Positions 7,402 through 16,117 of a DNA stretch of 37,335 nucleotides are shown here, piece by piece. Both the position numbers and the translations under genes were made by a program. The DNA is taken from assembly GCA_900753715.1 (NCBI GenBank), contig CAAEAE010000055.1, positions 1-37,335 on the forward strand. Direction: 5' to 3'. Origin of the DNA: an uncultured Roseburia sp. (GTDB lineage Bacteria > Bacillota_A > Clostridia > Lachnospirales > Lachnospiraceae). Position 1 is the first letter of the stretch. The number at the start of each line of letters is the position of its first letter. The notes under the pieces were generated by a model. It had not been told where the DNA came from, did not search any database, and saw only the letters and a program-made list of their open reading frames with translations.

Positions 7402-9606
7402 TTGGAAAAAATAACGGGATACGTAGAACATATTGTCTATCGAAATACGGAAAATGGTTATACGGTATTAAACCTTGTGAGTGGAGAAGATGAAACTACA
7501 TGTGTAGGAATATTTTCTTCCATTGCAGAAGGCGAGAATATCGAAGCAGAAGGCGAGTTCACAGAGCATCCTACCTATGGAGAACAGTTTAAGGTAGCAC
7601 GGTTTGAAGAAAAAATGCCGGAAGACAGAGAGGCGATTGAACGTTATCTTGGCTCCGGTGCCATTAAGGGAATCGGACTTGCACTGGCAGCGCGGATTGT
7701 GCGCAGGTTCAAAGAAGACACCTTCCGGATTATAGAGGAAGAGCCGGAGCGGTTGGCAGAGGTAAAGGGAATCAGTGAAAATAAAGCGCAGGAGATTGCC
7801 TATCAGGTGAATGAGAAACGTGACCTCAGACAGGCAATGATTTTTTTGCAGCAGTATGGAATTACAATGAACCTTGCTGTCAAAATATATCAGGCATATG
7901 GGCAGGAAGTGTATACAATTATCCGGGAAAATCCATACCGTCTGGCGGACGATATCGAAGGGGTCGGATTCCGCACGGCAGACGAGATTGCTTCGAGAGT
8001 GGGAATTAAGATGGATTCGGATTTTCGTGTGAGAAGCGGTGTTTTGTATACTCTGCTTACAGCAAGCACAGAGGGGCATACTTATCTGCCACAGGAGGAG
8101 CTGACAGCGCGCACGGCAAAACTCTTAGAGGTGGAACCGGAACAGATAGAAAAACAGTATATGGACCTGGCAATTGAACGGAAAATTGTCATGAAACAGG
8201 GAGAGACGACTGAAATATATGCATCATCCTTTTATTATATGGAAGCAAACACGGCAACGATGCTAAAGCAGCTCAATGTTCCATATGATGTGCCGGATAT
8301 TGAAATTGAGGCGCGGATTCGCACAATCGAAAAGCAGACGGGAATGGAACTGGATGAACATCAGGTTACGGCGGTAAAAGAGGCAGTGCGCAATGGTCTC
8401 CTTGTGATTACCGGAGGCCCTGGAACAGGAAAAACTACAACCATCAATACAATTATCCGCTATTTTGAAGGCGAAGGGCTTGATATATTCCTTGCGGCAC
8501 CTACGGGAAGAGCTGCAAAGAGAATGAGTGAGACGACCGGATTTGAGGCGCGCACGATTCACCGGATGCTAGAACTTTCCGGAGGGGTGGAAGGAACGGC
8601 TGGATTTGAACGAAATGAAAACAATCCGTTAGAAACAGATGTCATTATTGTGGATGAGATGTCGATGGTAGATATTACCATTATGAATTCGCTGCTAAAA
8701 GCAGTTGTTCCGGGAACCAGACTGATTTTAGTGGGTGATATCAACCAGCTCCCGAGCGTGGGACCAGGCAGCGTTCTTAGGGATATCATTGACTCCCACG
8801 CCTGCAATGTGGTGAAACTGACGAAGATTTTCCGCCAGGCAGCCACAAGTGATATTATCGTGAATGCACATAAAATTAACAGGGGCGAGGAGGTTGTGCT
8901 GGATAATAAGAGTATGGACTTCTTTTTCCTGAAACGGTATGATGCAGATGTTATTATAAATGTGGTGCTGCAGCTTGTAAAACAGAAGCTGCCGAAATTT
9001 GTGGATGCGACACCTTATGATATTCAGGTATTAACGCCGATGCGAAAAGGGCTTCTCGGAGTGGAGCGGCTCAATGGGATTTTGCAGAAGTATTTGAATC
9101 CACCTATGAGCGGCAAGGCAGAGAAAGAGTACGGGGATACACTCTTCCGCGAAGGGGATAAGGTTATGCAGACCAGGAATAACTACCAGCTTGAGTGGGA
9201 AATCCGTACAAAATATGGACTTTCTGTGGATAAAGGAACTGGAATTTTTAACGGAGATATGGGAATTGTACGGGAAATCAACGATTTTTCGGAGACGATG
9301 ACCATCGAATTTGATGAGGGACGTATGGTGGAATATCCGTACAAACTGTTGGATGAACTAGAACTTGCGTATGCAATCACAATACATAAATCCCAGGGAA
9401 GCGAATATCCGGCAGTGGTGATTCCGCTGCTGAAAGGACCGGCAATGCTCTTAAACCGCAATCTCATTTACACGGCGGTAACGCGTGCGAGAAAATGTGT
9501 GACGTTAGTTGGAAATGAAAATACGTTTTATGAGATGGTCCAAAACACGTCCCAGCAGAAGCGCTACAGTGGATTGAAAGCACGTTTACGGGAAGAAACA
9601 GTGTAA
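7402..9606 (+). CDS. recD2: RecD2-type SF1B ATP-dependent DNA helicase
   Basis: This is a 5'-3' DNA helicase of the RecD2/RecD-like family, acting in replication-fork and recombination repair without RecBC. It has 734 residues, the usual length. An N-terminal OB-like and helix-hairpin-helix region (GSGAIKGIGLALAARI, GVGFRTADEIASRVG) precedes the helicase core. Walker A GGPGTGKTTT is near residue 338, Walker B DEMSMVD near 418, motif GDINQLPSVGPG follows, and the C-terminal motif IHKSQGSEYPAV is near 662. The start is a TTG at 7402 with a strong GGGGGAG ribosome site 4 bases upstream. No nearby ATG gives a complete N-terminus. It is followed by 108 non-coding bases (9607-9714) in which I see no feature. 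Confidence 0.95.
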   Translation: MEKITGYVEHIVYRNTENGYTVLNLVSGEDETTCVGIFSSIAEGENIEAEGEFTEHPTYGEQFKVARFEEKMPEDREAIERYLGSGAIKGIGLALAARIVRRFKEDTFRIIEEEPERLAEVKGISENKAQEIAYQVNEKRDLRQAMIFLQQYGITMNLAVKIYQAYGQEVYTIIRENPYRLADDIEGVGFRTADEIASRVGIKMDSDFRVRSGVLYTLLTASTEGHTYLPQEELTARTAKLLEVEPEQIEKQYMDLAIERKIVMKQGETTEIYASSFYYMEANTATMLKQLNVPYDVPDIEIEARIRTIEKQTGMELDEHQVTAVKEAVRNGLLVITGGPGTGKTTTINTIIRYFEGEGLDIFLAAPTGRAAKRMSETTGFEARTIHRMLELSGGVEGTAGFERNENNPLETDVIIVDEMSMVDITIMNSLLKAVVPGTRLILVGDINQLPSVGPGSVLRDIIDSHACNVVKLTKIFRQAATSDIIVNAHKINRGEEVVLDNKSMDFFFLKRYDADVIINVVLQLVKQKLPKFVDATPYDIQVLTPMRKGLLGVERLNGILQKYLNPPMSGKAEKEYGDTLFREGDKVMQTRNNYQLEWEIRTKYGLSVDKGTGIFNGDMGIVREINDFSETMTIEFDEGRMVEYPYKLLDELELAYAITIHKSQGSEYPAVVIPLLKGPAMLLNRNLIYTAVTRARKCVTLVGNENTFYEMVQNTSQQKRYSGLKARLREETV

Positions 9607-9714
9607 ATGAGGCATTTTTCCTTAAAAAATGTTGCGGAAAAATTAAGAAAAACTTTATGGTATGGGAAAGGGAAACGTGTTAGGATGAAACGCGGAGAGA
9701 TTTAACAGATAAAA

Positions 9715-10410
9715 ATGATAGTTGACATTCTGTATCCACCCAGATGCCCGTTGTGCGATGAGGTTTTGTTCCCGGGGCAGAAAATATGTGATGAGTGCGC
9801 ACCGGAGGTAAAACTGATGCGCGAGCCGGTCTGCAAGAAATGTGGAAAATCCATCACGGATGAAAGAAGAGAATTTTGCATAGACTGTGGAAGAAAGAAA
9901 CATTCCTACTGTCAGGGCAAGGCTGTTTTTGTCTATGAAGGAAAAATCAAAAATTCCATGTACCGTTTTAAGTATGCAAATAAGCGGGAATATGCAGCGT
10001 TTTATGCGGAAGAAGCAGCTTTTTTATACAAAGACTGGGTAAGGAAAAAACAAATTGAGGCAATCTTGCCGGTACCAATGTATTTCTGGAAAAAGCGGCG
10101 ACGCGGGTACAATCAGGCTGAGGTATTCGCAGAGCACCTTGGAAGGAAGCTAAATGTTCCGGTAGATAAAAAACTTGTGAAACGGATACGAAACACAGTA
10201 CCACAAAAAGAGTTAAATGACGTACAGCGCAAATCTAACTTAAAAAATGCTTTTCAATTGGCGTCCGATATAGTAGAATATAGACAGGTGTTACTTGTGG
10301 ATGATATTTATACTACAGGCAGTACAATCGATGAAATCGCAGGCGTGCTGTCAGGCGCCGGAGTGAAAAATATTTACTATATCTGCATTAGTATAGGAAG
10401 CGGATATTAA
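9715..10410 (+). CDS. comFC: ComFC/ComF-family phosphoribosyltransferase-like protein
   Basis: ComF proteins are needed for DNA uptake or processing in natural competence and carry a phosphoribosyltransferase fold. This one has 231 residues. The N-terminal zinc-binding region has four cysteine pairs (C11/C14, C24/C27, C39/C42, C54/C57). The PRPP-binding loop is VLLVDDIYTTGST, with D196-D197. The start at the ATG at 9715 is forced from upstream by an in-frame TAA at 9703. GGAGAG lies about 16 bases away, so translation initiation looks weak. It sits 19 bases before a yvyF-type gene, as in B. subtilis comFC-yvyF-flgM. comFA and comFB are not upstream here. Confidence 0.9.
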   Translation: MIVDILYPPRCPLCDEVLFPGQKICDECAPEVKLMREPVCKKCGKSITDERREFCIDCGRKKHSYCQGKAVFVYEGKIKNSMYRFKYANKREYAAFYAEEAAFLYKDWVRKKQIEAILPVPMYFWKKRRRGYNQAEVFAEHLGRKLNVPVDKKLVKRIRNTVPQKELNDVQRKSNLKNAFQLASDIVEYRQVLLVDDIYTTGSTIDEIAGVLSGAGVKNIYYICISIGSGY

Positions 10411-10429
10411 TGGAGAGGGAGGGAATACA

Positions 10430-10834
10430 ATGGAAGTATTAAGCTGTAAGGGCTGTGGAAGACTGTATAATTATATTGGGGGACCGAAACTCTGCCCGGC
10501 ATGCCAGAAGAAACTTGAGGATAAGTTTCAGGAGGTAAAGCAGTACCTCAATGAAAACCCGAATGCAAGCATTTCAGAAGTGTCTGAGAAATTGGATGTA
10601 TCTGTCAAGCAGATTAAGCAGTGGGTGAGAGAAGAGCGTCTTGCGTTTTCCGAGGCATGTGCAGATGGAATTCTTTGTGAACATTGTGGAGTACCAATTC
10701 GCACCGGACGGTTCTGCGACAAGTGTAAGAACCAGATGGCAAATAATCTGGCAGCAACACTGGATAAGCCGAAGCCGGAAGAACCGGTCAAGAGAGAACG
10801 TGATGGAAATCGTATGAGATTTCTTCAGCAATAG
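10430..10834 (+). CDS. yvyF: YvyF-type flagellar operon protein with two zinc ribbons
   Basis: This 134-residue protein resembles the flagellar-operon-associated YvyF family. An N-terminal zinc knuckle (CKGCGRLYNYIGGPKLCPAC) is followed by a helix-turn-helix-like stretch (NASISEVSEKLDVSVKQIKQWVRE) and a second zinc ribbon (CEHCGVPIRTGRFCDKC). The tail is charged and probably flexible. The layout suggests a nucleic-acid-binding or protein-binding regulator; the exact role is unknown to me. It is co-transcribed with comFC. In Bacillus the next gene is the anti-sigma factor flgM, but here a terminator follows and flgM is not present. Confidence 0.85.
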   Translation: MEVLSCKGCGRLYNYIGGPKLCPACQKKLEDKFQEVKQYLNENPNASISEVSEKLDVSVKQIKQWVREERLAFSEACADGILCEHCGVPIRTGRFCDKCKNQMANNLAATLDKPKPEEPVKRERDGNRMRFLQQ

Positions 10835-10848
10835 AACTTTATAGAAAA

Positions 10849-10878
10849 ACAGAGCCTGACCGCTCTGTTTTTTTTTTC
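10849..10878 (+). terminator. Intrinsic terminator after yvyF
   Basis: The stem ACAGAGC / GCTCTGT closes a six-base loop (10856-10861) and is followed by a ten-base T-run (10868-10877). It ends the recD2-comFC-yvyF stretch. Confidence 0.88.
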
Positions 10879-10879
10879 T

Positions 10880-10907
10880 TTGAAAATCCGGGGTACTGTG
10901 TTATAAT
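10880..10907 (+). promoter_or_regulatory. Sigma-A promoter upstream of the cdaA gene group
   Basis: TTGAAA (10880-10885) and TATAAT (10902-10907) are 16 bases apart, with an extended -10 TG at 10899-10900. It begins directly at the end of the preceding terminator's T-run. The predicted transcription start is near 10914. This is the last convincing promoter I find in the window. Confidence 0.78.
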
Positions 10908-10969
10908 GATAAGTAAGAATGCGTAACTGCGTGCAAAAAGCAAAAGCGCGGGAAAGGACGGAGTCTGAC

Positions 10970-11395
10970 ATGGTGAATGAAGAACGTTTGTCCCATATGA
11001 TAAAGATGGCAGAATTTGATGCGGTAAACGGAAAGAAATGTAAGCCAATGATTCAGTATACCAGAAAAGATTATGTTGCAATGCAGTTACTAAAGAGCTT
11101 TGTGGCAGGTACGATTACTTTTGGCATTATACTTGGACTTTGGGCATTAAGTTCTATGGAAGAACTGGTTCATACAATTAATACCGTGGACCTTAGAGAT
11201 TATTTGGTTTCCCAGCTATTGAAATATATCGTTTTTCTGGTGGTATATCTGTCTGTTACCTATGGAGTATACAATCGAAAATACACCGTTGGACGCAAGA
11301 AAGTGAAGCAGTATTATGCCAGCTTAAAGCGTGTGGAACAGATGTATGAGCGGGAGGAACGGCTGAAGATACCCGTAGAGCGGGAAAGCGAGTAG
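10970..11395 (+). CDS. Small two-helix membrane protein of unknown function, linked to cdaA
   Basis: I do not recognise a family. The 141-residue product has a polar N-terminal third (about 45 residues), then a hydrophobic helix near residues 50-70 (FVAGTITFGIILGLWAL), a short loop, a second helix near 90-110 (LLKYIVFLVVYLSVTYGVY), and a basic, helical C-terminal tail (RKYTVGRKKVKQYY onward). Both termini are predicted to be cytoplasmic. The ATG at 10970 was chosen because GGAAAGGACGG precedes it; an in-frame ATG at 10919 lies only about 5 bases after the predicted transcription start and cannot have a ribosome site. It is the first gene of the transcript that goes on to cdaA-cdaR-glmM, so a link to c-di-AMP or wall homeostasis is possible but is inference. 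Confidence 0.8.
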   Translation: MVNEERLSHMIKMAEFDAVNGKKCKPMIQYTRKDYVAMQLLKSFVAGTITFGIILGLWALSSMEELVHTINTVDLRDYLVSQLLKYIVFLVVYLSVTYGVYNRKYTVGRKKVKQYYASLKRVEQMYEREERLKIPVERESE

Positions 11396-11409
11396 GACGG
11401 AGGGTGAAA

Positions 11410-12408
11410 ATGACTGGTCTATTGGAATTGAAGGAGCGGATTGCCCGTTTTTACGGGAAATATGAAATATATATTACACCAATTATCAGATTTGCTGTTG
11501 CATTTGCAGCATTTATGACGATTAATTCAAAAGTGGGATATATGAACAGCTTAAACAGTACTCCGGTGGTACTGATTCTGGCACTTGCCTGTGCATTGCT
11601 TCCAATCAATGCGACACTTGTACTGGCAACCGTGCTGATTCTGGCACACCTTTATGCACTTTCGTTGGAGGTATGCCTGGTGGGAGCTGTTTTGTTTTTA
11701 CTGTTATATCTGCTGTATTTTCGATTTGCACCAAAGAATGGATATGGCACGGTTCTGACAGCGTTGGGGTTTGCGTTCCGGGTGCCGTATGTGATGCCGC
11801 TTGGAATGGGGCTTGTGAGGGAAATCTCGGCGGTACTGTCATTTGTCTGTGGTACAATCGTATACTTTTTTCTGGATGGAATCCGGACGAATCAGGCATT
11901 GCTTGGTGAGGTGACCGAGGAACAGGAGAGTTCTAAGATTACCATCGTATTAAATCAGATGCTGGATAATAAAGAAATGTTTCTGGTAATGGGTATCATG
12001 GCAATTACAATGGTATTAGTGTATCTGATTCGCCGTCTGGCGATAGAAAATGCATGGACAGTTGCAATTATATCCGGTGTTTTATTTCAGACAATCGGAC
12101 TGATTGCCGGATATATGCTGCTTGGAATTTCCGGAAAGGCCGTGGAAATTCTGGTTGGGAATGTAATCGGATGTGCGATAGCGTTTATATTGCAGTTTTT
12201 ATTCTTCCATCTGGACTATTCCAGAACGGAGCGGCTGCAGTTTGAAGATGATGATTACTATTACTATGTGAAAGCGGTACCGAAGGTATGTGTCTCCGGA
12301 AGTGATAAGAAAATCAAACGTTTCAGCGCCAGGGAAGATAAGCGGGAGCGTCTGACAAAGAAACAGTTTGCGCAGGAGATGGATATTGATGAGGAACTGC
12401 TCGATTAA
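11410..12408 (+). CDS. Polytopic membrane protein of unknown function upstream of cdaA
   Basis: I do not recognise a characterised family. The 332-residue protein has roughly eight or nine hydrophobic segments spread over residues 20-270, with a polar gap near 160-185 (TNQALLGEVTEEQESSK). A cytoplasmic C-terminal tail starts after residue 275 and contains an acidic, tyrosine-rich motif FEDDDYYYYVKAVPKV followed by a strongly charged end. The start is taken as the ATG at 11410, five bases after GGAGGG; a GTG at 11404 would overlap that ribosome site. It lies 14 bases after the preceding membrane gene and about 24 bases before cdaA, so it is almost certainly co-transcribed with the c-di-AMP module. 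A transporter or envelope-sensing role is possible; nothing in the sequence proves it. Confidence 0.85.
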   Translation: MTGLLELKERIARFYGKYEIYITPIIRFAVAFAAFMTINSKVGYMNSLNSTPVVLILALACALLPINATLVLATVLILAHLYALSLEVCLVGAVLFLLLYLLYFRFAPKNGYGTVLTALGFAFRVPYVMPLGMGLVREISAVLSFVCGTIVYFFLDGIRTNQALLGEVTEEQESSKITIVLNQMLDNKEMFLVMGIMAITMVLVYLIRRLAIENAWTVAIISGVLFQTIGLIAGYMLLGISGKAVEILVGNVIGCAIAFILQFLFFHLDYSRTERLQFEDDDYYYYVKAVPKVCVSGSDKKIKRFSAREDKRERLTKKQFAQEMDIDEELLD

Positions 12409-12432
12409 AGTGAAGTTTAAAGTGGAAGGGAA

Positions 12433-13344
12433 GTGAAGTGTGTGCAGAATGCAATGCTGACTCTGGAAGGATTGTGGGAAAAAGCAATGTCGGCGCTTAA
12501 TATCCGAATGACACCGACAGATGTTGCTGAAATTGTCATTATTGCTTTTTTACTCTATTATATGCTGGTATGGATTAAGAATACGAGAGCATGGATGCTG
12601 TTAAAGGGAATCCTGGTCGTATTACTTTTTGTTGCGCTTGCAGCAGTATTCCAGATGAATACCATCATGTGGATTGCAAAAAACACACTGAGCGTGGCAG
12701 TGATTGCCATTGTGGTAATTTTTCAGCCGGAACTTAGAAAGGCACTTGAAAATATTGGAAGAAAGAGCTTCGTAAATTCACTGTTTGGAATCGAGGTGTC
12801 GAAAAACAATACCGGAAAGTTTTCCGATAAGACAATTAATGAACTGGTGAAAGCATGTTATGAAATGGGAAAGGTGAAAACAGGGGCATTGATTGTTGTG
12901 GAAGATTCCATCGTACTTACAGAATATGAGAGAACCGGAATTGTAGTAGATGGAATTCTCACAAGCCAGCTTTTGATTAATATTTTTGAGAAGAATACAC
13001 CACTTCATGACGGTGCGGTAATCGTCCGGGGAGACCGGGTGGTATCTGCAACGTGTTATCTGCCGCTTACGGATTCCTTAAGCCTCAGCAAGGATCTTGG
13101 AACAAGGCACCGTGCCGCAGTGGGAATCAGTGAGGTGAGTGATTCGATGACAATTGTTGTCTCGGAAGAGACGGGGGGAGTTTCAATTGCAATGGGCGGA
13201 GAGCTGTTTCGTAATGTAGATGCGGATTTCCTGCGAAGCAAACTGACCTTCCTGCAGAGACGGGAACAGAAGACATCAAAAATCGAACTGCTGAAAAGGA
13301 GGCTTAAAGATGGTAAAGAAAATCGGACAAAAAATAACCCATAA
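12433..13344 (+). CDS. cdaA: CdaA, membrane-bound diadenylate cyclase
   Basis: CdaA makes cyclic di-AMP from two ATP molecules; c-di-AMP controls potassium and osmolyte transport and wall homeostasis. Three N-terminal membrane helices (about residues 33-50, 55-74 and 84-98) are followed by a cytoplasmic DAC domain with catalytic motifs DGA (193-195) and RHR (225-227). The protein is somewhat longer (up to 303 residues) than the Bacillus enzyme. The start is uncertain: GTG at 12433 is very close to GGAAGGG, while GTG at 12442 is better spaced from GGGAAG and ATG at 12454 is also in frame. The 3' end overlaps cdaR by 35 bases, and glmM follows, the conserved cdaA-cdaR-glmM order. Confidence 0.96.
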   Translation: MKCVQNAMLTLEGLWEKAMSALNIRMTPTDVAEIVIIAFLLYYMLVWIKNTRAWMLLKGILVVLLFVALAAVFQMNTIMWIAKNTLSVAVIAIVVIFQPELRKALENIGRKSFVNSLFGIEVSKNNTGKFSDKTINELVKACYEMGKVKTGALIVVEDSIVLTEYERTGIVVDGILTSQLLINIFEKNTPLHDGAVIVRGDRVVSATCYLPLTDSLSLSKDLGTRHRAAVGISEVSDSMTIVVSEETGGVSIAMGGELFRNVDADFLRSKLTFLQRREQKTSKIELLKRRLKDGKENRTKNNP

Positions 13345-14719
13345 TTTTGGTCTGAAGCTGCTTGCGATTTTATTTGCCATTGTGCTCTGGATTGTTGTAG
13401 TAAATATTGATGATCCGACGCAGACACTATCATACACTACAAGCGTCAATCTTGAAAACACGAGTTATCTTACTTCCATGGATAAGTACTATGAGGTATT
13501 GGAGGGAACCAACACGGTGACATTCCGTGTGACGGCGAAACGTTCTGTTCATGATAAACTCAACGGTTCTGATTTCTCGGCAGCAGCGAATATGGGAAAA
13601 ATCGAATATGACGAAAAGACAGAAACCTACCGTGTGCCGGTGACGATTACAGCACCACAGAAATACAGCAAAGAAATCGAGATGGCGAATAAACAGAATT
13701 ATATTGAACTTTCGCTAGAGGATTTAAGCAGAACGCAGAAGGTAATAAAGGCAACGACAAAAGGAAGCGTCGCAGATGGATATGCGCTGGGGGATGTAAA
13801 GATTACTTCCTATAATGTGCTTAAAATATCCGGACCGGCATCGATTGTGAGTCAGATTGATACTGTTACGGCGGTGATTGACGTTGATAATGTGGATACG
13901 GATGTGACTGATTCGGTGGCACCGATACTGCTGGATGCAGATGGAAATGTGGTGGACACTACGAAGCTGACACTAAGCCTCAGCACAGTTACCATCAGTG
14001 CACAGATTTTAAGCACGAAGGATGTGCCGGTACAGTTCAGTATCTCGGGAACACTTGAAGATGGGTATATGGTGACCGGAATTTCCTATCAGCCGACAGA
14101 AGTCCGCATTAAAGGTGAAAGTGCAATCCTTAATACGATAAGTGCAATCAGTGTGCCAAAAGAGGTATTAAACCTTGATGACAGAACGACTGATTTGGAG
14201 ACGGATGTGGATATTACAGCATACCTTCCGGAGGGGACTGCGCTTGTGTTAAACTCCGATGGAAAGATTACGGTTACGGTTAAGGTAGAACCGATTGTGG
14301 AGAAAACTTATCAGGTACCGATGGAGAACATCACGGCGGAGAATCTTTCGGAGGAATACGAGTGCGAGTATGATGCCAAATATATAAAGCTGACCGTATC
14401 GGGAAGCGAAGAGGACATGGATATCCTCAAAAGACAGAATATTACAGGAACGCTCGACCTGACAGGATTGACAGAGGGAGAACATACACTGACTCCGAAC
14501 TGGAATCTGGATGGCACTAAATATAAAGTAGATAAGACGGAAGTAATTGTAATGCTTGTGAAGAAGGAGCAGACGGAGGATACACAGACCGAAGATACGC
14601 AGACGGAAGACACACAGACGCAGGGAACAGAAGCGACCGAAGCAGAAGTAACAGAAGAGACAGAAAATACAGCAGAATCAAATACTTCCACGGAAACAGA
14701 GACGGTGGAACAGGAATAA
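13310..14719 (+). CDS. cdaR: CdaR, YbbR-domain regulator of CdaA
   Basis: CdaR is a membrane-anchored extracytoplasmic protein that modulates CdaA activity. It has 469 residues. One N-terminal signal-anchor helix (LKLLAILFAIVLWIVVVNI) is followed by several YbbR-type beta repeats; PVQFSISGTLEDGYMVTG, then PTEVRIKGESAIL, is a clear one. The C-terminal tail is an acidic Thr/Glu-rich low-complexity segment with TEDTQ repeats, probably an unstructured extension exposed outside the cell. AAGGAGG sits 7 bases before the ATG, inside the end of cdaA, so translation is probably coupled. glmM follows after 18 bases. Confidence 0.93.
   Translation: MVKKIGQKITHNFGLKLLAILFAIVLWIVVVNIDDPTQTLSYTTSVNLENTSYLTSMDKYYEVLEGTNTVTFRVTAKRSVHDKLNGSDFSAAANMGKIEYDEKTETYRVPVTITAPQKYSKEIEMANKQNYIELSLEDLSRTQKVIKATTKGSVADGYALGDVKITSYNVLKISGPASIVSQIDTVTAVIDVDNVDTDVTDSVAPILLDADGNVVDTTKLTLSLSTVTISAQILSTKDVPVQFSISGTLEDGYMVTGISYQPTEVRIKGESAILNTISAISVPKEVLNLDDRTTDLETDVDITAYLPEGTALVLNSDGKITVTVKVEPIVEKTYQVPMENITAENLSEEYECEYDAKYIKLTVSGSEEDMDILKRQNITGTLDLTGLTEGEHTLTPNWNLDGTKYKVDKTEVIVMLVKKEQTEDTQTEDTQTEDTQTQGTEATEAEVTEETENTAESNTSTETETVEQE
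14570..14624 (+). repeat. 15-bp imperfect tandem repeat in cdaR (TEDTQ units)
   Basis: Three full units (14570-14584, 14585-14599, 14600-14614) plus a partial fourth encode successive Q-T-E-D-T steps. Units differ mainly at third codon positions, so the repeat is protein-level rather than a fresh DNA slippage product. It lies in the disordered C-terminal tail. Confidence 0.8.
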
Positions 14720-14737
14720 ATTTATCTGGAGGAAAAG

Positions 14738-16087
14738 ATGGCAAGACTTTTTGGAACAGACGGAGTGCGCGGAGTGGCGGGTTCCGAACTTACAATTGAA
14801 CTGGCAACACAGCTTGGACAGGCAGGAGCATATGTGCTTACAAAGGAGCAGGAACATCAGGCAACGATTATGGTAGGCTGTGACACCAGAATTTCCGGTG
14901 GAATGTTGGCAAGTGCATTGATGGCAGGAATCTGTTCAGTGGGAGCAAATGTAATATTTGTGGGCGTGATGCCAACTCCTGCAATTGCATATCTTACAAG
15001 AAAACATAAAGTAGATGCGGGAGTTGTGATTTCTGCATCCCATAACCCGATGGAATTTAACGGGATTAAATTCTTTAACGGGGAAGGCTATAAGCTTTCC
15101 GATGAGCTCGAAGACGAGATTGAGGCACTGATTCGCAATCAGATGAAGGATGTGGAGCTTCCGGTTGGCTCCGGGGTTGGAAAGATTGATTATCGCTTTG
15201 ATTTGCGGGACGAATATGTGAAATTTATGGAAGAGTGTGTTCCGGTGGATTTGAGCAAAATGAAAATCGTAGTGGACTGCGCAGAGGGCGCTTCCCATTA
15301 TACTTCCGTAAAAGCACTGACAGATCTTGGCGCACAGCTCGTGGCAATTCATACGGAACCTGATGGAACGAATATCAATGCAAACTGCGGTTCTACACAT
15401 ATGGATGAACTGAAAGCAAGGGTTGTGGCTGAGAAAGCAAATGTCGGAATTGCTTTTGACGGAGACGCCGACCGGATGCTTGCGGTTGATGAAAACGGAA
15501 CGTTAGTTGATGGAGACCAGATTATGGCAATCTGCGGAAATTACATGAAGCAGAAGGGAACCCTGAAAAAAGATACCATTGTTGTGACGGTAATGACAAA
15601 CCTTGGATTGACTCTGATGGGCAAAAAACAGGGAATTCATATTGAAAAGACGAAAGTAGGCGACCGCTATGTTCTGGAAAATATGAGGGAAAATGGATAT
15701 AATATCGGAGGAGAGCAGTCCGGTCATGTTATTTTCTTAGATGATAATACGACCGGAGACGGACTTTTGTCGGCACTGCATCTGCTTGAAGTGATGCACG
15801 AGACCGGAAAACCGCTGTCAGAACTTGCTTCTGTTATGGAAATTTTGCCGCAGTCGCTTGTGAATGCGAAAGTTCCAAATAACAAGAAGGAACATTTTAT
15901 GGACTATCCGGAAATCGCTTCTGCAATTGCAGAAATGGAGGCAAAATTTGACGGAGAGGGACGTGTGTTAATCCGCCCGTCCGGAACAGAACCGTTAGTC
16001 CGTGTCATGATTGAGGGAAAAGACCAGGCAGTGATTGACGAAGAGGCAAAACGCCTTGCAGAGCTGATTACAAAAATCATGCATTAA
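14738..16087 (+). CDS. glmM: GlmM, phosphoglucosamine mutase
   Basis: GlmM converts glucosamine-6-phosphate to glucosamine-1-phosphate, the step toward UDP-GlcNAc for peptidoglycan and other polymers. It has 449 residues, the standard length. The N-terminus [15 protein letters not shown], the catalytic serine loop ISASHNP (S101), the metal-binding loop DGDADR (D241, D243, D245) and the C-terminal phosphate loop [12 protein letters not shown] are all present. The ribosome site TGGAGGA is well placed. The protein is encoded with CdaA/CdaR, and in other Bacillota GlmM binds and inhibits CdaA, so the operon links c-di-AMP with wall precursor supply. Confidence 0.98.
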   Translation: MARLFGTDGVRGVAGSELTIELATQLGQAGAYVLTKEQEHQATIMVGCDTRISGGMLASALMAGICSVGANVIFVGVMPTPAIAYLTRKHKVDAGVVISASHNPMEFNGIKFFNGEGYKLSDELEDEIEALIRNQMKDVELPVGSGVGKIDYRFDLRDEYVKFMEECVPVDLSKMKIVVDCAEGASHYTSVKALTDLGAQLVAIHTEPDGTNINANCGSTHMDELKARVVAEKANVGIAFDGDADRMLAVDENGTLVDGDQIMAICGNYMKQKGTLKKDTIVVTVMTNLGLTLMGKKQGIHIEKTKVGDRYVLENMRENGYNIGGEQSGHVIFLDDNTTGDGLLSALHLLEVMHETGKPLSELASVMEILPQSLVNAKVPNNKKEHFMDYPEIASAIAEMEAKFDGEGRVLIRPSGTEPLVRVMIEGKDQAVIDEEAKRLAELITKIMH

Positions 16088-16117
16088 GAAACCAGGAATT
16101 TTATTGGAGGGAAGAAT

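Noticed and set aside
7468..8079. 203-codon open frame on the minus strand inside recD2
   Set aside because: It lies entirely antisense to well-supported recD2 motifs, has no recognisable domain and no ribosome site; typical shadow frame.
9607..9714. Possible promoter or RNA in the recD2-comFC gap
   Set aside because: Only weak A/T-rich hexamers (TTGCGG ... TTATGG) and no hairpin or T-run; not enough to call a feature.
10919..10969. ATG at 10919 as the start of the first membrane gene of the cdaA operon
   Set aside because: The predicted transcript begins near 10914, leaving no room for a ribosome site; the ATG at 10970 has GGAAAGGACGG.
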